NCBI GenBank assembly: GCA_945878355.1 | Contig: CAMCTC010000006.1 | Location: forward strand, 1-64,000 | Reading direction: 5' to 3' | Length of the DNA: 64,000 nucleotides | Origin: Bordetella parapertussis | GTDB lineage: Bacteria; Pseudomonadota; Gammaproteobacteria; Burkholderiales; Burkholderiaceae_C | Part shown: positions 54,538 through 61,956 of the stretch, one piece after another | How positions within the stretch are numbered: the stretch's first letter is position 1 | Layout: every line of letters starts with the position of its first letter | Program-made: the position numbers and the translations under genes | Notes under the pieces: generated by a model | Databases searched by the model: none | Told to the model about the DNA's origin: nothing | The model's input: only the letters and a program-made list of their open reading frames with translations

Positions 54538-55785
54538 GTGAGCATGGGCGCTGGCTTGATCGACGCTGCGGTGCACGACGCGCAGGCCATGCGCCGGGCC
54601 GATGCCGGGCTGCTGTCGCTGGCCTTGATGGACGCTCGCAACCGCACCTTGGGTTGGCTGGCGGCTTTCGAAGGCTTGCCGCTGGACTTGACGTTTGATG
54701 GCTTTGACCCGCCTTGGTGGCTGGCGGGGCAAGCGGCCTGGTTCCAGGAGTTCTGGGTTGCCCGCCATGTGCAACGGGGCCGCGGCGAAGCTGCTGACCC
54801 GGCAGGGCTGCGCTTGGCGTCCGTCGAGCCGCGCGCCGACGGTTGGTTCGGTGCCCGCGCCAGTGGTCGGTCGCAGCGCTGGCAGCAGTCTCCGCCCAGG
54901 CTCGATGAGCTGCAGGCCTTTCTGGCGCTGACGCTGGAGACCACGCTCGACTTGCTCGACAAGGCAGAACCCGGCGACCAGGGCTTGCATGTCTTTCGCA
55001 TGGCGCTGCTCAACGAGGACCGACTGGGCGAGACCTTGGCGGTGCTGGTGCAGGGCTTGGCGTTGGCGCCTGAGCGCTACCAAGCCTTGATGGAGCGCGG
55101 CTTGTGGCCCAGTTTGCCGAGTCGCAGCCGGCGCGACCCGCTGCACTTGCCGGGTCAGATGCTGATGCTGGGTTCGCCCCCGGGTGGCGCTGTGCCTGAC
55201 GCCGAGAGGTGGGCACACCAGGTGCAGGTGCCTGAATTCGAGATCGATGCGCAGCCCGTGACCTGGTCGCAGTTTGTCGAGTTTGTCGATGACGGTGGCT
55301 ACGACGACAGGCGCTGGTGGACCCAGGCCGGTTGGACGGCGCTGGCGGCCAGCACCAGGCGCTCGCCGCGCTATGTCGAGCAGATGGCCGGCGGCGTGCT
55401 GGCGCGCCGTCAGGGCCGACTGCAGCGTCTACCGCTGGCACAAGCACTGGTGCATGTCAGTGCGCATGAGGCCGTTGCCTGGTGCAACTGGTCCGGGCGA
55501 CGCTTGCCCACCGAGGCCGAATGGACCTTGGCGGCCACCACCGCCAGCGCCCGCGGGTTTGCCTGGGGTGAATTGCTGGAGTGGGTGGCTGGCCAGGCCG
55601 GGCCTTACCCTGGGAATCCGGGCGGACCGGCGGCTTTGGATGCGCAGGACTTTGTAACGGGCTGGCGTGTGTTGCGGGGGGCTTCAGCTTGGGGCAGTCC
55701 GCGCCTTCGCCACCCGCAAGCCCGCCGCTTCGCAGCCCCCGAGCGCGATGAGTTGTTTGTCGGATTTCGCAGCTGCGCGGTGTAG
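54538..55785 (+). CDS. EgtB/SenA-like protein (DinB-like + FGE-sulfatase domains), iron site degenerate
   Basis: The 415-residue protein resembles EgtB/SenA-type sulfoxide/selenoxide synthases: an N-terminal DinB-like four-helix domain (about 1-190) and a C-terminal formylglycine-generating-enzyme-like domain (about 205-415; QPVTWSQFVEFVDDGGYDD, AWCNWSGRRLPTEAEW, LRGASAWGSPRLRHPQARR). The family holds Fe(II) with three His, one in a WxLGH-type and two in an HExxHxE-type motif. Here the matching residues are Gln65 (WWLAGQAAWFQEFW), Asn159 and Leu163 (NEDRLGE). The fold appears intact, but catalysis by the usual mechanism looks unlikely. The start is GTG 54538 (GGAG nine bases upstream) or ATG 54544. 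No egtD or senB is nearby. Confidence 0.72.
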   Translation: MSMGAGLIDAAVHDAQAMRRADAGLLSLALMDARNRTLGWLAAFEGLPLDLTFDGFDPPWWLAGQAAWFQEFWVARHVQRGRGEAADPAGLRLASVEPRADGWFGARASGRSQRWQQSPPRLDELQAFLALTLETTLDLLDKAEPGDQGLHVFRMALLNEDRLGETLAVLVQGLALAPERYQALMERGLWPSLPSRSRRDPLHLPGQMLMLGSPPGGAVPDAERWAHQVQVPEFEIDAQPVTWSQFVEFVDDGGYDDRRWWTQAGWTALAASTRRSPRYVEQMAGGVLARRQGRLQRLPLAQALVHVSAHEAVAWCNWSGRRLPTEAEWTLAATTASARGFAWGELLEWVAGQAGPYPGNPGGPAALDAQDFVTGWRVLRGASAWGSPRLRHPQARRFAAPERDELFVGFRSCAV

Positions 55786-55939
55786 CGCGGTCTGATGTCG
55801 ACCCGCTTGCGATGCGGGCCGAACGGCGTGACCAGATCGCCTGTGAGGACTTGAGGCCATTGGCGTTGACGGAAAATTTTTCAGCTTCAACGCCCGCATG
55901 TCGCTGTTCTCCTGCTCTGTATTTCTTCGCTTTTTCGCC

Positions 55940-58093
55940 ATGAAACTCGCCGCTGCCGTATTGAATCGCCTGACCAAGGCCTTTGTCGCGGCTTGTCTGG
56001 TGGCGTGGCAGCTGCCAACAGCCTGGGCCGCCGAGGTCGTTGTCACCGGCTCGGCGCGGGCGCAACAAGTGCTCGACGCACCATTCGCCATCACTGTGGT
56101 CGACGCTTCGGCGCTGCGTGACGCCGGTCCGATGGTCAACCTGTCCGAGGTGATGGCCCGGGTGCCGGGGCTGGTGGTCAACAACCGCAACAACTACGCC
56201 CAGGACTTGCAGATCAGCTCGCGCGGTTTTGGCGCCCGGGCGGCTTTCGGCGTTCGCGGGCTGAGGCTTTATGCCGACGGCATCCCCGCGACTATGCCCG
56301 ACGGTCAAGGCCAGGCGGCGCATTTCGACCTCGCTGCAGCGCAGCGCATCGAGGTGCTGCGCGGGCCGTTTTCGGTGCTTTACGGCAACGCGTCGGGTGG
56401 CGTGATCGCGATGTTCTCGGCGCCGGTCAAGCAGGCCCAGACCGAGTTGTCGCTCGATGCGGGCAGTTTCGGTCTGCGCCAGCAACGTTTCAGCGTTGCC
56501 AGCCCACTGGACGGCGGCTTAGACCTGCGCGCCAGCCACGCCGACCTGGATATCGATGGCTTCCGACCCCAAAGCGCGGCGCATCGCAGCTTGGGCAACC
56601 TGCGGCTGGGCTGGCAGGGCGGCGCCGACAAACTGACGCTGCTGGTGTCGGACCACCATCAGCGGGCGCAGGACCCGCTGGGGCTGACCGCAGCGCAGCT
56701 TGCCGCCAACCCAAGGCAGACTGCGCCCGAGGCGCTGGCTTACGACACCCGCAAGACGATTCGCCAGACCCAGGCCGGGCTCAACTGGCGGCATGATTTT
56801 GGCGACGCCAGCGTGCTGCGTGAGAGTTCGTTGACGGTCTACCACGGCTCGCGTGGCGTCACGCAGTGGCAGGCGATCACGCCGGCTGCTCAAGCCAATG
56901 CCAAGAGCGGCGGCGGCGTGGTCGATTTCGACCGACTCTATGGCGGCGTCGAAGGCAAGCTGACGCTGCAGCTCGGCGCCACCGACCTTGTCGCCGGCGT
57001 CAGCGTCGAATCGCTGCGCGACGACCGCCAGGGCTACGAGAACTTCAGCGGCCCATTGGCCACGCCGACCGTGCTGGGCATCATCGGCAGGCTGCGGCGC
57101 AACGAGGTCAACCATGCCAGCACCACTGACGGTTTTGTGCAGGCGCGCAGGCCGTTTGCCGAGGGCTGGGACCTGACCGGCGGCGTGCGCGCAGGTCGGG
57201 TCGAACTCAGCACCGAGGACCGCTTTGCCGTCAGCGCTGCCAACCCTGACGACTCTGGCAAGTTGTCTTACGCCTACGCCAACCCGGTGCTAGGCCTGCG
57301 CTGGACGCCTGCGCCCGCTTGGGCCCTGCATGCCAGCGTGGCGCGCGGTTTCGAATCGCCCACCTTGGGCGAATTGGCTTACAGCACGGCATCGGCGGGC
57401 GGATTCAACAACGCACTCAAGGGTCAAACCAGCCGTCAACTCGAGCTCGGCGCCAAATGGCGCAGCGCGGTGTTGGAGCTAGACGCCGCGTTGTTCAAGG
57501 TCGCCACATCGAACGAGATCGGTGTGCTGTCGAACAGCGGCGGTCGCTCGATTTACCAAAATGTCGGTCGCACCCAGCGCTACGGCGCTGAACTCTCAGG
57601 CTTGTGGCGCCCGGCGCCCGGCCTGCGCCTGCAGGCGGCGCTGTCACTGCTGCATGCGCAGTACATCGACAGCTTTCCGACCTGCACCGGCACACCTTGC
57701 AGCCCCACCAGCAACGCGGCCACTGTGCGGGCTGGCAACCAGATCTCGGGCACCCAAAAGGCGACCGGCTGGGCCGAGGCCGCGTGGCGACCTGGCACGG
57801 TCTTGGCCGGATTTCCAGGCGAACTGGGGCTGGAGTGGCGCGGCATCGCGCGCACGCTGGCCAACGACACCAACAATGCCGTGGCTGCAGGCTATGTGCT
57901 GGCCAACTTGCGCTGGAGTGCCAGCTTGGCGCTGGGTGCGCAGGACTCGATCGAGGCGCTGGCGCGGATCGACAACCTGTTTGACAAGGCATTCGTTGGC
58001 AGCGTGATCGTCAACGACGGCAACAGCCGATTTTTCGAGCCCGGTGCGCCGCGCAGCGCGCTGGTGTCGCTGCGCTGGCAGCATCGCTGGTGA
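55940..58093 (+). CDS. TonB-dependent outer-membrane receptor
   Basis: The 717-residue precursor has a signal peptide (about 1-31, ending PTAWAAE), a plug domain at about 35-150 (ITVVDASALRDAG, LYADGIPATMPDGQGQ, RIEVLRGPFSVLYGNASGGVI) and a 22-strand barrel ending in an aromatic (WQHRW). It takes up a metal chelate or other bulky nutrient using TonB. Ligand unknown; the plug resembles iron-siderophore (FecA-like) receptors. The upstream 154 bases show no riboswitch that I can recognise. A histidine kinase gene starts 31 bases downstream, so the receptor may be co-expressed with it. Confidence 0.92.
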   Translation: MKLAAAVLNRLTKAFVAACLVAWQLPTAWAAEVVVTGSARAQQVLDAPFAITVVDASALRDAGPMVNLSEVMARVPGLVVNNRNNYAQDLQISSRGFGARAAFGVRGLRLYADGIPATMPDGQGQAAHFDLAAAQRIEVLRGPFSVLYGNASGGVIAMFSAPVKQAQTELSLDAGSFGLRQQRFSVASPLDGGLDLRASHADLDIDGFRPQSAAHRSLGNLRLGWQGGADKLTLLVSDHHQRAQDPLGLTAAQLAANPRQTAPEALAYDTRKTIRQTQAGLNWRHDFGDASVLRESSLTVYHGSRGVTQWQAITPAAQANAKSGGGVVDFDRLYGGVEGKLTLQLGATDLVAGVSVESLRDDRQGYENFSGPLATPTVLGIIGRLRRNEVNHASTTDGFVQARRPFAEGWDLTGGVRAGRVELSTEDRFAVSAANPDDSGKLSYAYANPVLGLRWTPAPAWALHASVARGFESPTLGELAYSTASAGGFNNALKGQTSRQLELGAKWRSAVLELDAALFKVATSNEIGVLSNSGGRSIYQNVGRTQRYGAELSGLWRPAPGLRLQAALSLLHAQYIDSFPTCTGTPCSPTSNAATVRAGNQISGTQKATGWAEAAWRPGTVLAGFPGELGLEWRGIARTLANDTNNAVAAGYVLANLRWSASLALGAQDSIEALARIDNLFDKAFVGSVIVNDGNSRFFEPGAPRSALVSLRWQHRW

Positions 58094-58124
58094 GCTGACG
58101 GCGACCGCTCGGCCGTATTGACGC

Positions 58125-59606
58125 ATGCAACTGGACCTGATGCGTCTGGTGATGAGGCGAGCCGGCTCAGTTGCCGCAGCGGTGCTGTTGCTGGCGCTAG
58201 GCTTGGGGCTGGCGCGCATGGGCGTGGACATCGACGACGAGGTCGATGCCGCGGTCACTCTGGCCCAGTTGGTGTCTAAACTGACTGCTGCGGCGCCGCT
58301 CGACGACGCCGCCGCTTTGGGTGAACTGCGCAAGATCGTTGCCGATCACCCGCCGCGCCACCTGCTGCTCAGCGTGCAGGACGGCGACGGTCGATTGCTG
58401 TTGGCACCACCACCGCCGCCGCCGACCGTTGCGTTGGACGGGCTGCTGGCACTGCATCGCCGCCTGCTCTCTGCGCCAGACGCGCGCTATGTCAGCTGGG
58501 ACCTGCTTCGGCCTGGCGGAGCACGCTGGATCATCACGCTGGCCGCATCGCGCGAGAGCGAACGCCGCGAGGCGATGGTCCATCTGGTCGGCACGCTGGC
58601 GCTGCTGCTGGCCTGCATCGTCGGGCTGCTGCTGGCGATGCGCTGGAACCTGCGCCGGGCGCTGGCGCCGTTGGAACGCTTGCTGGCGGCGATCGGCGGC
58701 ATCGAAGGCCCTGACGCGCAGGCTGTTCAGGCCTTGCCGGCGATGCCGGTTCGCGAGCTTGAAGCCTTGGCCTCAGCCTTGCGCCATCTGGGTCGCGCGC
58801 TCGATGCCGCGCAAGCACAGCGGCGCTTGCTCAGCCAGCAGGTGCTGACGCTGCAGGAGGACGAGCGCACCCGATTGGCGCGCGAACTGCACGACGAGTT
58901 CGGGCAGCGCTTGACGGCTTTGCGCTTGGATGCCGTCTGGCTGTCGCACCAGCTTGCAGGACAACCCTTGCTCAAGCCGGTGGTCGAAGGCATGGCACGG
59001 CAATGCGCGCTGGTCCAGCAAGACATCCGCTCGCTGCTGTCGCGGCTGCAGCCTTTTGGTCACGACGACGATGCCGACAGCGAGAGCTTGTTGCGACTGG
59101 TCTCCTTGCTGCGCGCGTTGGTGGGCAGTTGGACCCAGCCTGGTCGTGAGCTGGCCACTGTCTGCCAGCTCGATCTGCGCTGGCTGGACTCGAGCGGTCA
59201 GCCCAGCGCCTGGCCTTCTGACTCTTACGCCGAGGCCTTGCGCCTGCCGAGCACGCTGGCGCTGGCGATTTACCGCATCAGTCAAGAGGCGTTGACCAAC
59301 GTCGCCCGTCACGCGCAGGCCAGTGCGGCGACGCTGACGCTGAGTTGCTGGGGCGACGCCAGGCCTGGCGCGTCGCTGCGTATCGATTGGTCAGCCAGTG
59401 ACGACGGCCTTGGCCTGCCAGATGCCGTGGCAGTGAGCCTTCGCGGCAAGGGCATCGCCGGCATCCGGGCGCGGGTCTGGGCCCAGGGCGGCGAGCTGCG
59501 CTGCGAACCTTTGCAAGCCGGCAGCGCAAACCCCGGTCTGCGGTTGTCGGCCAGTTTCAGCAGCGCCTGGTGTGCAAAGAGCGTGCCGCTGGAGACCCGC
59601 CCATGA
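58125..59606 (+). CDS. NarL-type sensor histidine kinase (HisKA_3)
   Basis: This 493-residue membrane kinase has TM1 near residues 12-30, a ~115-residue periplasmic part, TM2 near 150-168 (LVGTLALLLACIVGLLLAM) and a HAMP linker. The dimerisation helix has the phospho-acceptor His in RLARELHDEFGQRLTALRLD, and the HATPase domain has N-box SQEALTNVARHAQ and G-box DDGLGLP. Its stop overlaps an ATG that begins a response regulator, but that partner is truncated (59603-59743). It lies 31 bases after the TonB receptor, so the lost circuit may have controlled that receptor. Confidence 0.92.
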   Translation: MQLDLMRLVMRRAGSVAAAVLLLALGLGLARMGVDIDDEVDAAVTLAQLVSKLTAAAPLDDAAALGELRKIVADHPPRHLLLSVQDGDGRLLLAPPPPPPTVALDGLLALHRRLLSAPDARYVSWDLLRPGGARWIITLAASRESERREAMVHLVGTLALLLACIVGLLLAMRWNLRRALAPLERLLAAIGGIEGPDAQAVQALPAMPVRELEALASALRHLGRALDAAQAQRRLLSQQVLTLQEDERTRLARELHDEFGQRLTALRLDAVWLSHQLAGQPLLKPVVEGMARQCALVQQDIRSLLSRLQPFGHDDDADSESLLRLVSLLRALVGSWTQPGRELATVCQLDLRWLDSSGQPSAWPSDSYAEALRLPSTLALAIYRISQEALTNVARHAQASAATLTLSCWGDARPGASLRIDWSASDDGLGLPDAVAVSLRGKGIAGIRARVWAQGGELRCEPLQAGSANPGLRLSASFSSAWCAKSVPLETRP

Positions 59607-59743
59607 CCGTCTCGGTGATGCGGGTTGATGAACACGCCTTGGCGATATCGGCTGATCGGCGCCGGCATTCGCTCGATCGAGTCTTGCTAACCGCCATATG
59701 CCATGTCCAGGATACCTGCTGCCCCAGGCTGTTTGCCCATTGA
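59603..59743 (+). pseudogene. Truncated response regulator, amino terminus only
   Basis: An ATGA overlap with the kinase starts a 46-codon frame whose first residues, MTVSVMRVDEHALA, match the receiver-domain start of NarL/LuxR regulators (VSVMLVDDHALxR). Similarity ends after about 14 residues; the rest (ISADRRRHSLDRVLL...) has no receiver features, and no phospho-acceptor Asp, Lys or HTH follows. The gene was probably cut by a deletion. Asp/Glu in VDE would be the remaining Mg-binding pair. Confidence 0.75.
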
Positions 59744-59795
59744 AGCTTGAGCGTTGAGGGCTCTCAAGTCAATGTGGCTTGGCCGCTTTGCTTGA

Positions 59796-59828
59796 CCCCC
59801 CATGGGGGGCGGCCGGCGTCGGCCGGCC
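59796..59828. repeat. Adjacent perfect GC palindromes after the truncated regulator
   Basis: CCCCCCATGGGGGG (59796-59809) is followed by GGCCGGC-GTCG-GCCGGCC (59811-59828). They sit between the broken regulator and the 3' end of the convergent Bug gene. They may be a dispersed repeat or a transcription barrier; no T-tract follows. Similar hairpin-rich DNA follows pccB (7130-7235), though the sequences are not closely alike. Confidence 0.6.
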
Positions 59829-59851
59829 TCGGGGCGCTCAGTGCCGCGCGC

Positions 59852-60841
59852 TCAATCGGTGGTGCCGGCCAGCCCCAGCCGGTCGACCACCCGCCGCTCG
59901 CTCTCGTAGGCCTTGCGCAACGAGCGGGCATAGTCTTCCGGGCCCAGGTAGCTGATCTCCTGGTCGTAGAGCGCCAGCTCGGCCAGGTGTTCGGGGTCGT
60001 TCATCGCACTGCGGAAGGCGTCGTGCAGGATTTGCACGACGGGCGGTGGGATGCCGGCAGGCCCGGCGATGCCATAGGGCGAGCTCGCGACGATGCCGTG
60101 ACCCAGCTCTTTCAGCGTGGGCACGCTGGGCCAGCGCTTGCTGCGGTGTTCGCCGAAGGTCACCATCAGGCGCAGTCGGCCGCTGTCGACGAAGGGTGCG
60201 AAGCCGTTGGAGTTCACGCCGACCATCACCTGGCCCGACGAGACCGCGATCATCTGCTCAGCCGTGCCCTTGTAGGGTACGTGGATGTAGCTCAAGCCCC
60301 GCTTGCCGAACAACTCGTCGACCACCCCATGCGGCGTGGTGCCGGCGCCGTTGGTGGCGATGGTCAGCATGCCTGGGTGGGCCCGTGCATAGGCGAACAA
60401 GTCGTCCAGGCTGCGCAGACTGCTGGCCGCTGGCACGACGATGCCGAAGGTCACGCCCGAGAGCTGGATGATGGGCGTGGTGTCGCGAATCGGGTCCCAC
60501 AGCACCTTGCGGGTCCAGGGCGCGCGCAACACGGTCTGCGGCATCTGTGCCAGCGTGTAGCCGTCGGGCGCGGCCTGCTGCAGGATGGGCATTGCGAGCG
60601 TGCCGCTGGCGCCGCCCCGGTTCTGCACCAAGATCTTCTGACCGAGCTGGCGCGCCGCGGCTTCGCACAGCACGCGAAAGCTCAGGTCGGTGGCGCCACC
60701 GGCTGGCCAGGGCAGCCAGAGATTGATCGGCCGGGTCGGGAAGCGCTGCGGCGCCTGGGCCAGCGCGGCGCCCCAGGCTGGCCCCAGTGCTGCGGTGGAC
60801 AGCCAAGCCAGCAGCTGTCGGCGCTTGCCTGCGCGGTTCAC
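59852..60841 (-). CDS. Bug-family tripartite tricarboxylate transporter substrate receptor
   Basis: The 329-residue periplasmic protein has an Arg-rich signal (MNRAGKRRQLLAWLSTAALG, cleavage near AQA) and the Bug fold with FPTRPINLWLPWPAGGATDLSFR, LVQNRGGASGTLAM and YIHVPYKGTAEQMIAV. These bind a carboxylate or small organic solute. Burkholderiales carry very many paralogues, most without adjacent TctAB membrane genes, as here. The ligand cannot be told. It is divergent from the SDR gene. Confidence 0.9.
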   Translation of the reverse strand: MNRAGKRRQLLAWLSTAALGPAWGAALAQAPQRFPTRPINLWLPWPAGGATDLSFRVLCEAAARQLGQKILVQNRGGASGTLAMPILQQAAPDGYTLAQMPQTVLRAPWTRKVLWDPIRDTTPIIQLSGVTFGIVVPAASSLRSLDDLFAYARAHPGMLTIATNGAGTTPHGVVDELFGKRGLSYIHVPYKGTAEQMIAVSSGQVMVGVNSNGFAPFVDSGRLRLMVTFGEHRSKRWPSVPTLKELGHGIVASSPYGIAGPAGIPPPVVQILHDAFRSAMNDPEHLAELALYDQEISYLGPEDYARSLRKAYESERRVVDRLGLAGTTD

Positions 60842-61116
60842 GCCGGCCTCCCGCGTTGGGTCGGTGCTTCGGCCTGCAATCGAGCTGTTGTGAGGGCTAT
60901 TTTCATGGGCGCTGTTTGTAGTGGCTCAGCCCACGACTGCAAAGCTGCGCGGATTGCTCGCAAGCCCTTGCTGGACTATATCGGTCAGATGCGCAAGTAC
61001 AGGCCTGCCACGAAAGCCGTTCGCCGTCGACAATGGCCGCTGGAGCGCCGGGCAGACAAGCCTGCGCTTGTCGTGTCGACGTGGCACAGTCCGGTTCAAA
61101 CCCCAGGAGAAAACGA

Positions 61117-61905
61117 ATGGATCTCGGAATTTCAGGCAAGTGGGCATTGGTCTGCGCGGCCAGCAAAGGCCTGGGCAAGGGTTGCGCGCAGGCGCTGGTT
61201 CGCGAGGGCTGCAACGTCGTCATCACAGCGCGCGGCGATGAAGCGCTGCAGGCGACTGCCGCCGAATTGCGGGGCATCAACCCTGGCGTCAAGGTGATCG
61301 CGGTGGCCGGCGACATCACCACGCCCGAAGGCAGGGCGGCGGCGCTGGCAGCCTGTCCGCAAGTCGACATCCTCGTCAACAACGCTGGTGGACCGGCACC
61401 GGGCGACTTCAGGACCTGGGACCGCGAGGCTTGGATCAAGGCCTTGGACGCCAACATGCTCACACCGATCGAACTGATCAAGGCATGCGTCGACTCGATG
61501 GCCGAGCGCGGTTTCGGACGCATCGTCAACATCACCTCGGCCGCTGTGAAAGCGCCTATCGACATCCTGGGTCTGAGCAATGGCGCCAGGTCAGGCTTGA
61601 CCGGTTTTGTCGCCGGTGTTGCGCGGCAGACGGCGCTGGCTTCGCGCAATGTGACGATCAACGGCCTGCTGCCTGGTCCGTTCGACACCGACCGACTGCG
61701 CACCACGATGGCTGGTGCGGCGCAAAAGAGCGGGCAACCGATCGAGGACGTGCTGGCCTCGCGCCGCAAGCTCAACCCGACCCAGCGCTTCGGCTCGGCC
61801 GAAGAGTTCGGTGCGTTTTGCGCTTTCATGTGCAGCGCCCATGCCGGCTACATGACCGGGCAGAACATCCTGCTCGACGGCGGCGCCTATCCCGGCACCT
61901 ACTGA
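61117..61905 (+). CDS. Short-chain dehydrogenase/reductase lacking the Tyr-Lys pair
   Basis: The 262-residue protein has the SDR Rossmann fold: a glycine motif in VCAASKGLGKGCAQAL, NNAG (VDILVNNAGGPAPG), the active-site Ser141 (IVNITSAAVKAP), and C-terminal MTGQNILLDGGAYPGTY. In the place of the catalytic YxxxK, 13 residues after Ser141, it has Ser154-Asn-Gly-Ala-Arg158 (LGLSNGARSG). This variant occurs in a subset of SDRs whose reactions are poorly known. AGGAGA precedes the ATG. The gene neighbours solute-uptake genes but has no clear pathway partners. Confidence 0.85.
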   Translation: MDLGISGKWALVCAASKGLGKGCAQALVREGCNVVITARGDEALQATAAELRGINPGVKVIAVAGDITTPEGRAAALAACPQVDILVNNAGGPAPGDFRTWDREAWIKALDANMLTPIELIKACVDSMAERGFGRIVNITSAAVKAPIDILGLSNGARSGLTGFVAGVARQTALASRNVTINGLLPGPFDTDRLRTTMAGAAQKSGQPIEDVLASRRKLNPTQRFGSAEEFGAFCAFMCSAHAGYMTGQNILLDGGAYPGTY

Positions 61906-61956
61906 CCTGATGGCCGAGGCCCGCAGCCTGCGGGCCAGGGCTGGCTCAGTTGCCGA

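Noticed and set aside
55786..55939. Possible cobalamin riboswitch before the TonB receptor
   Set aside because: The gap is only 154 bases and the conserved B12-box core could not be found.
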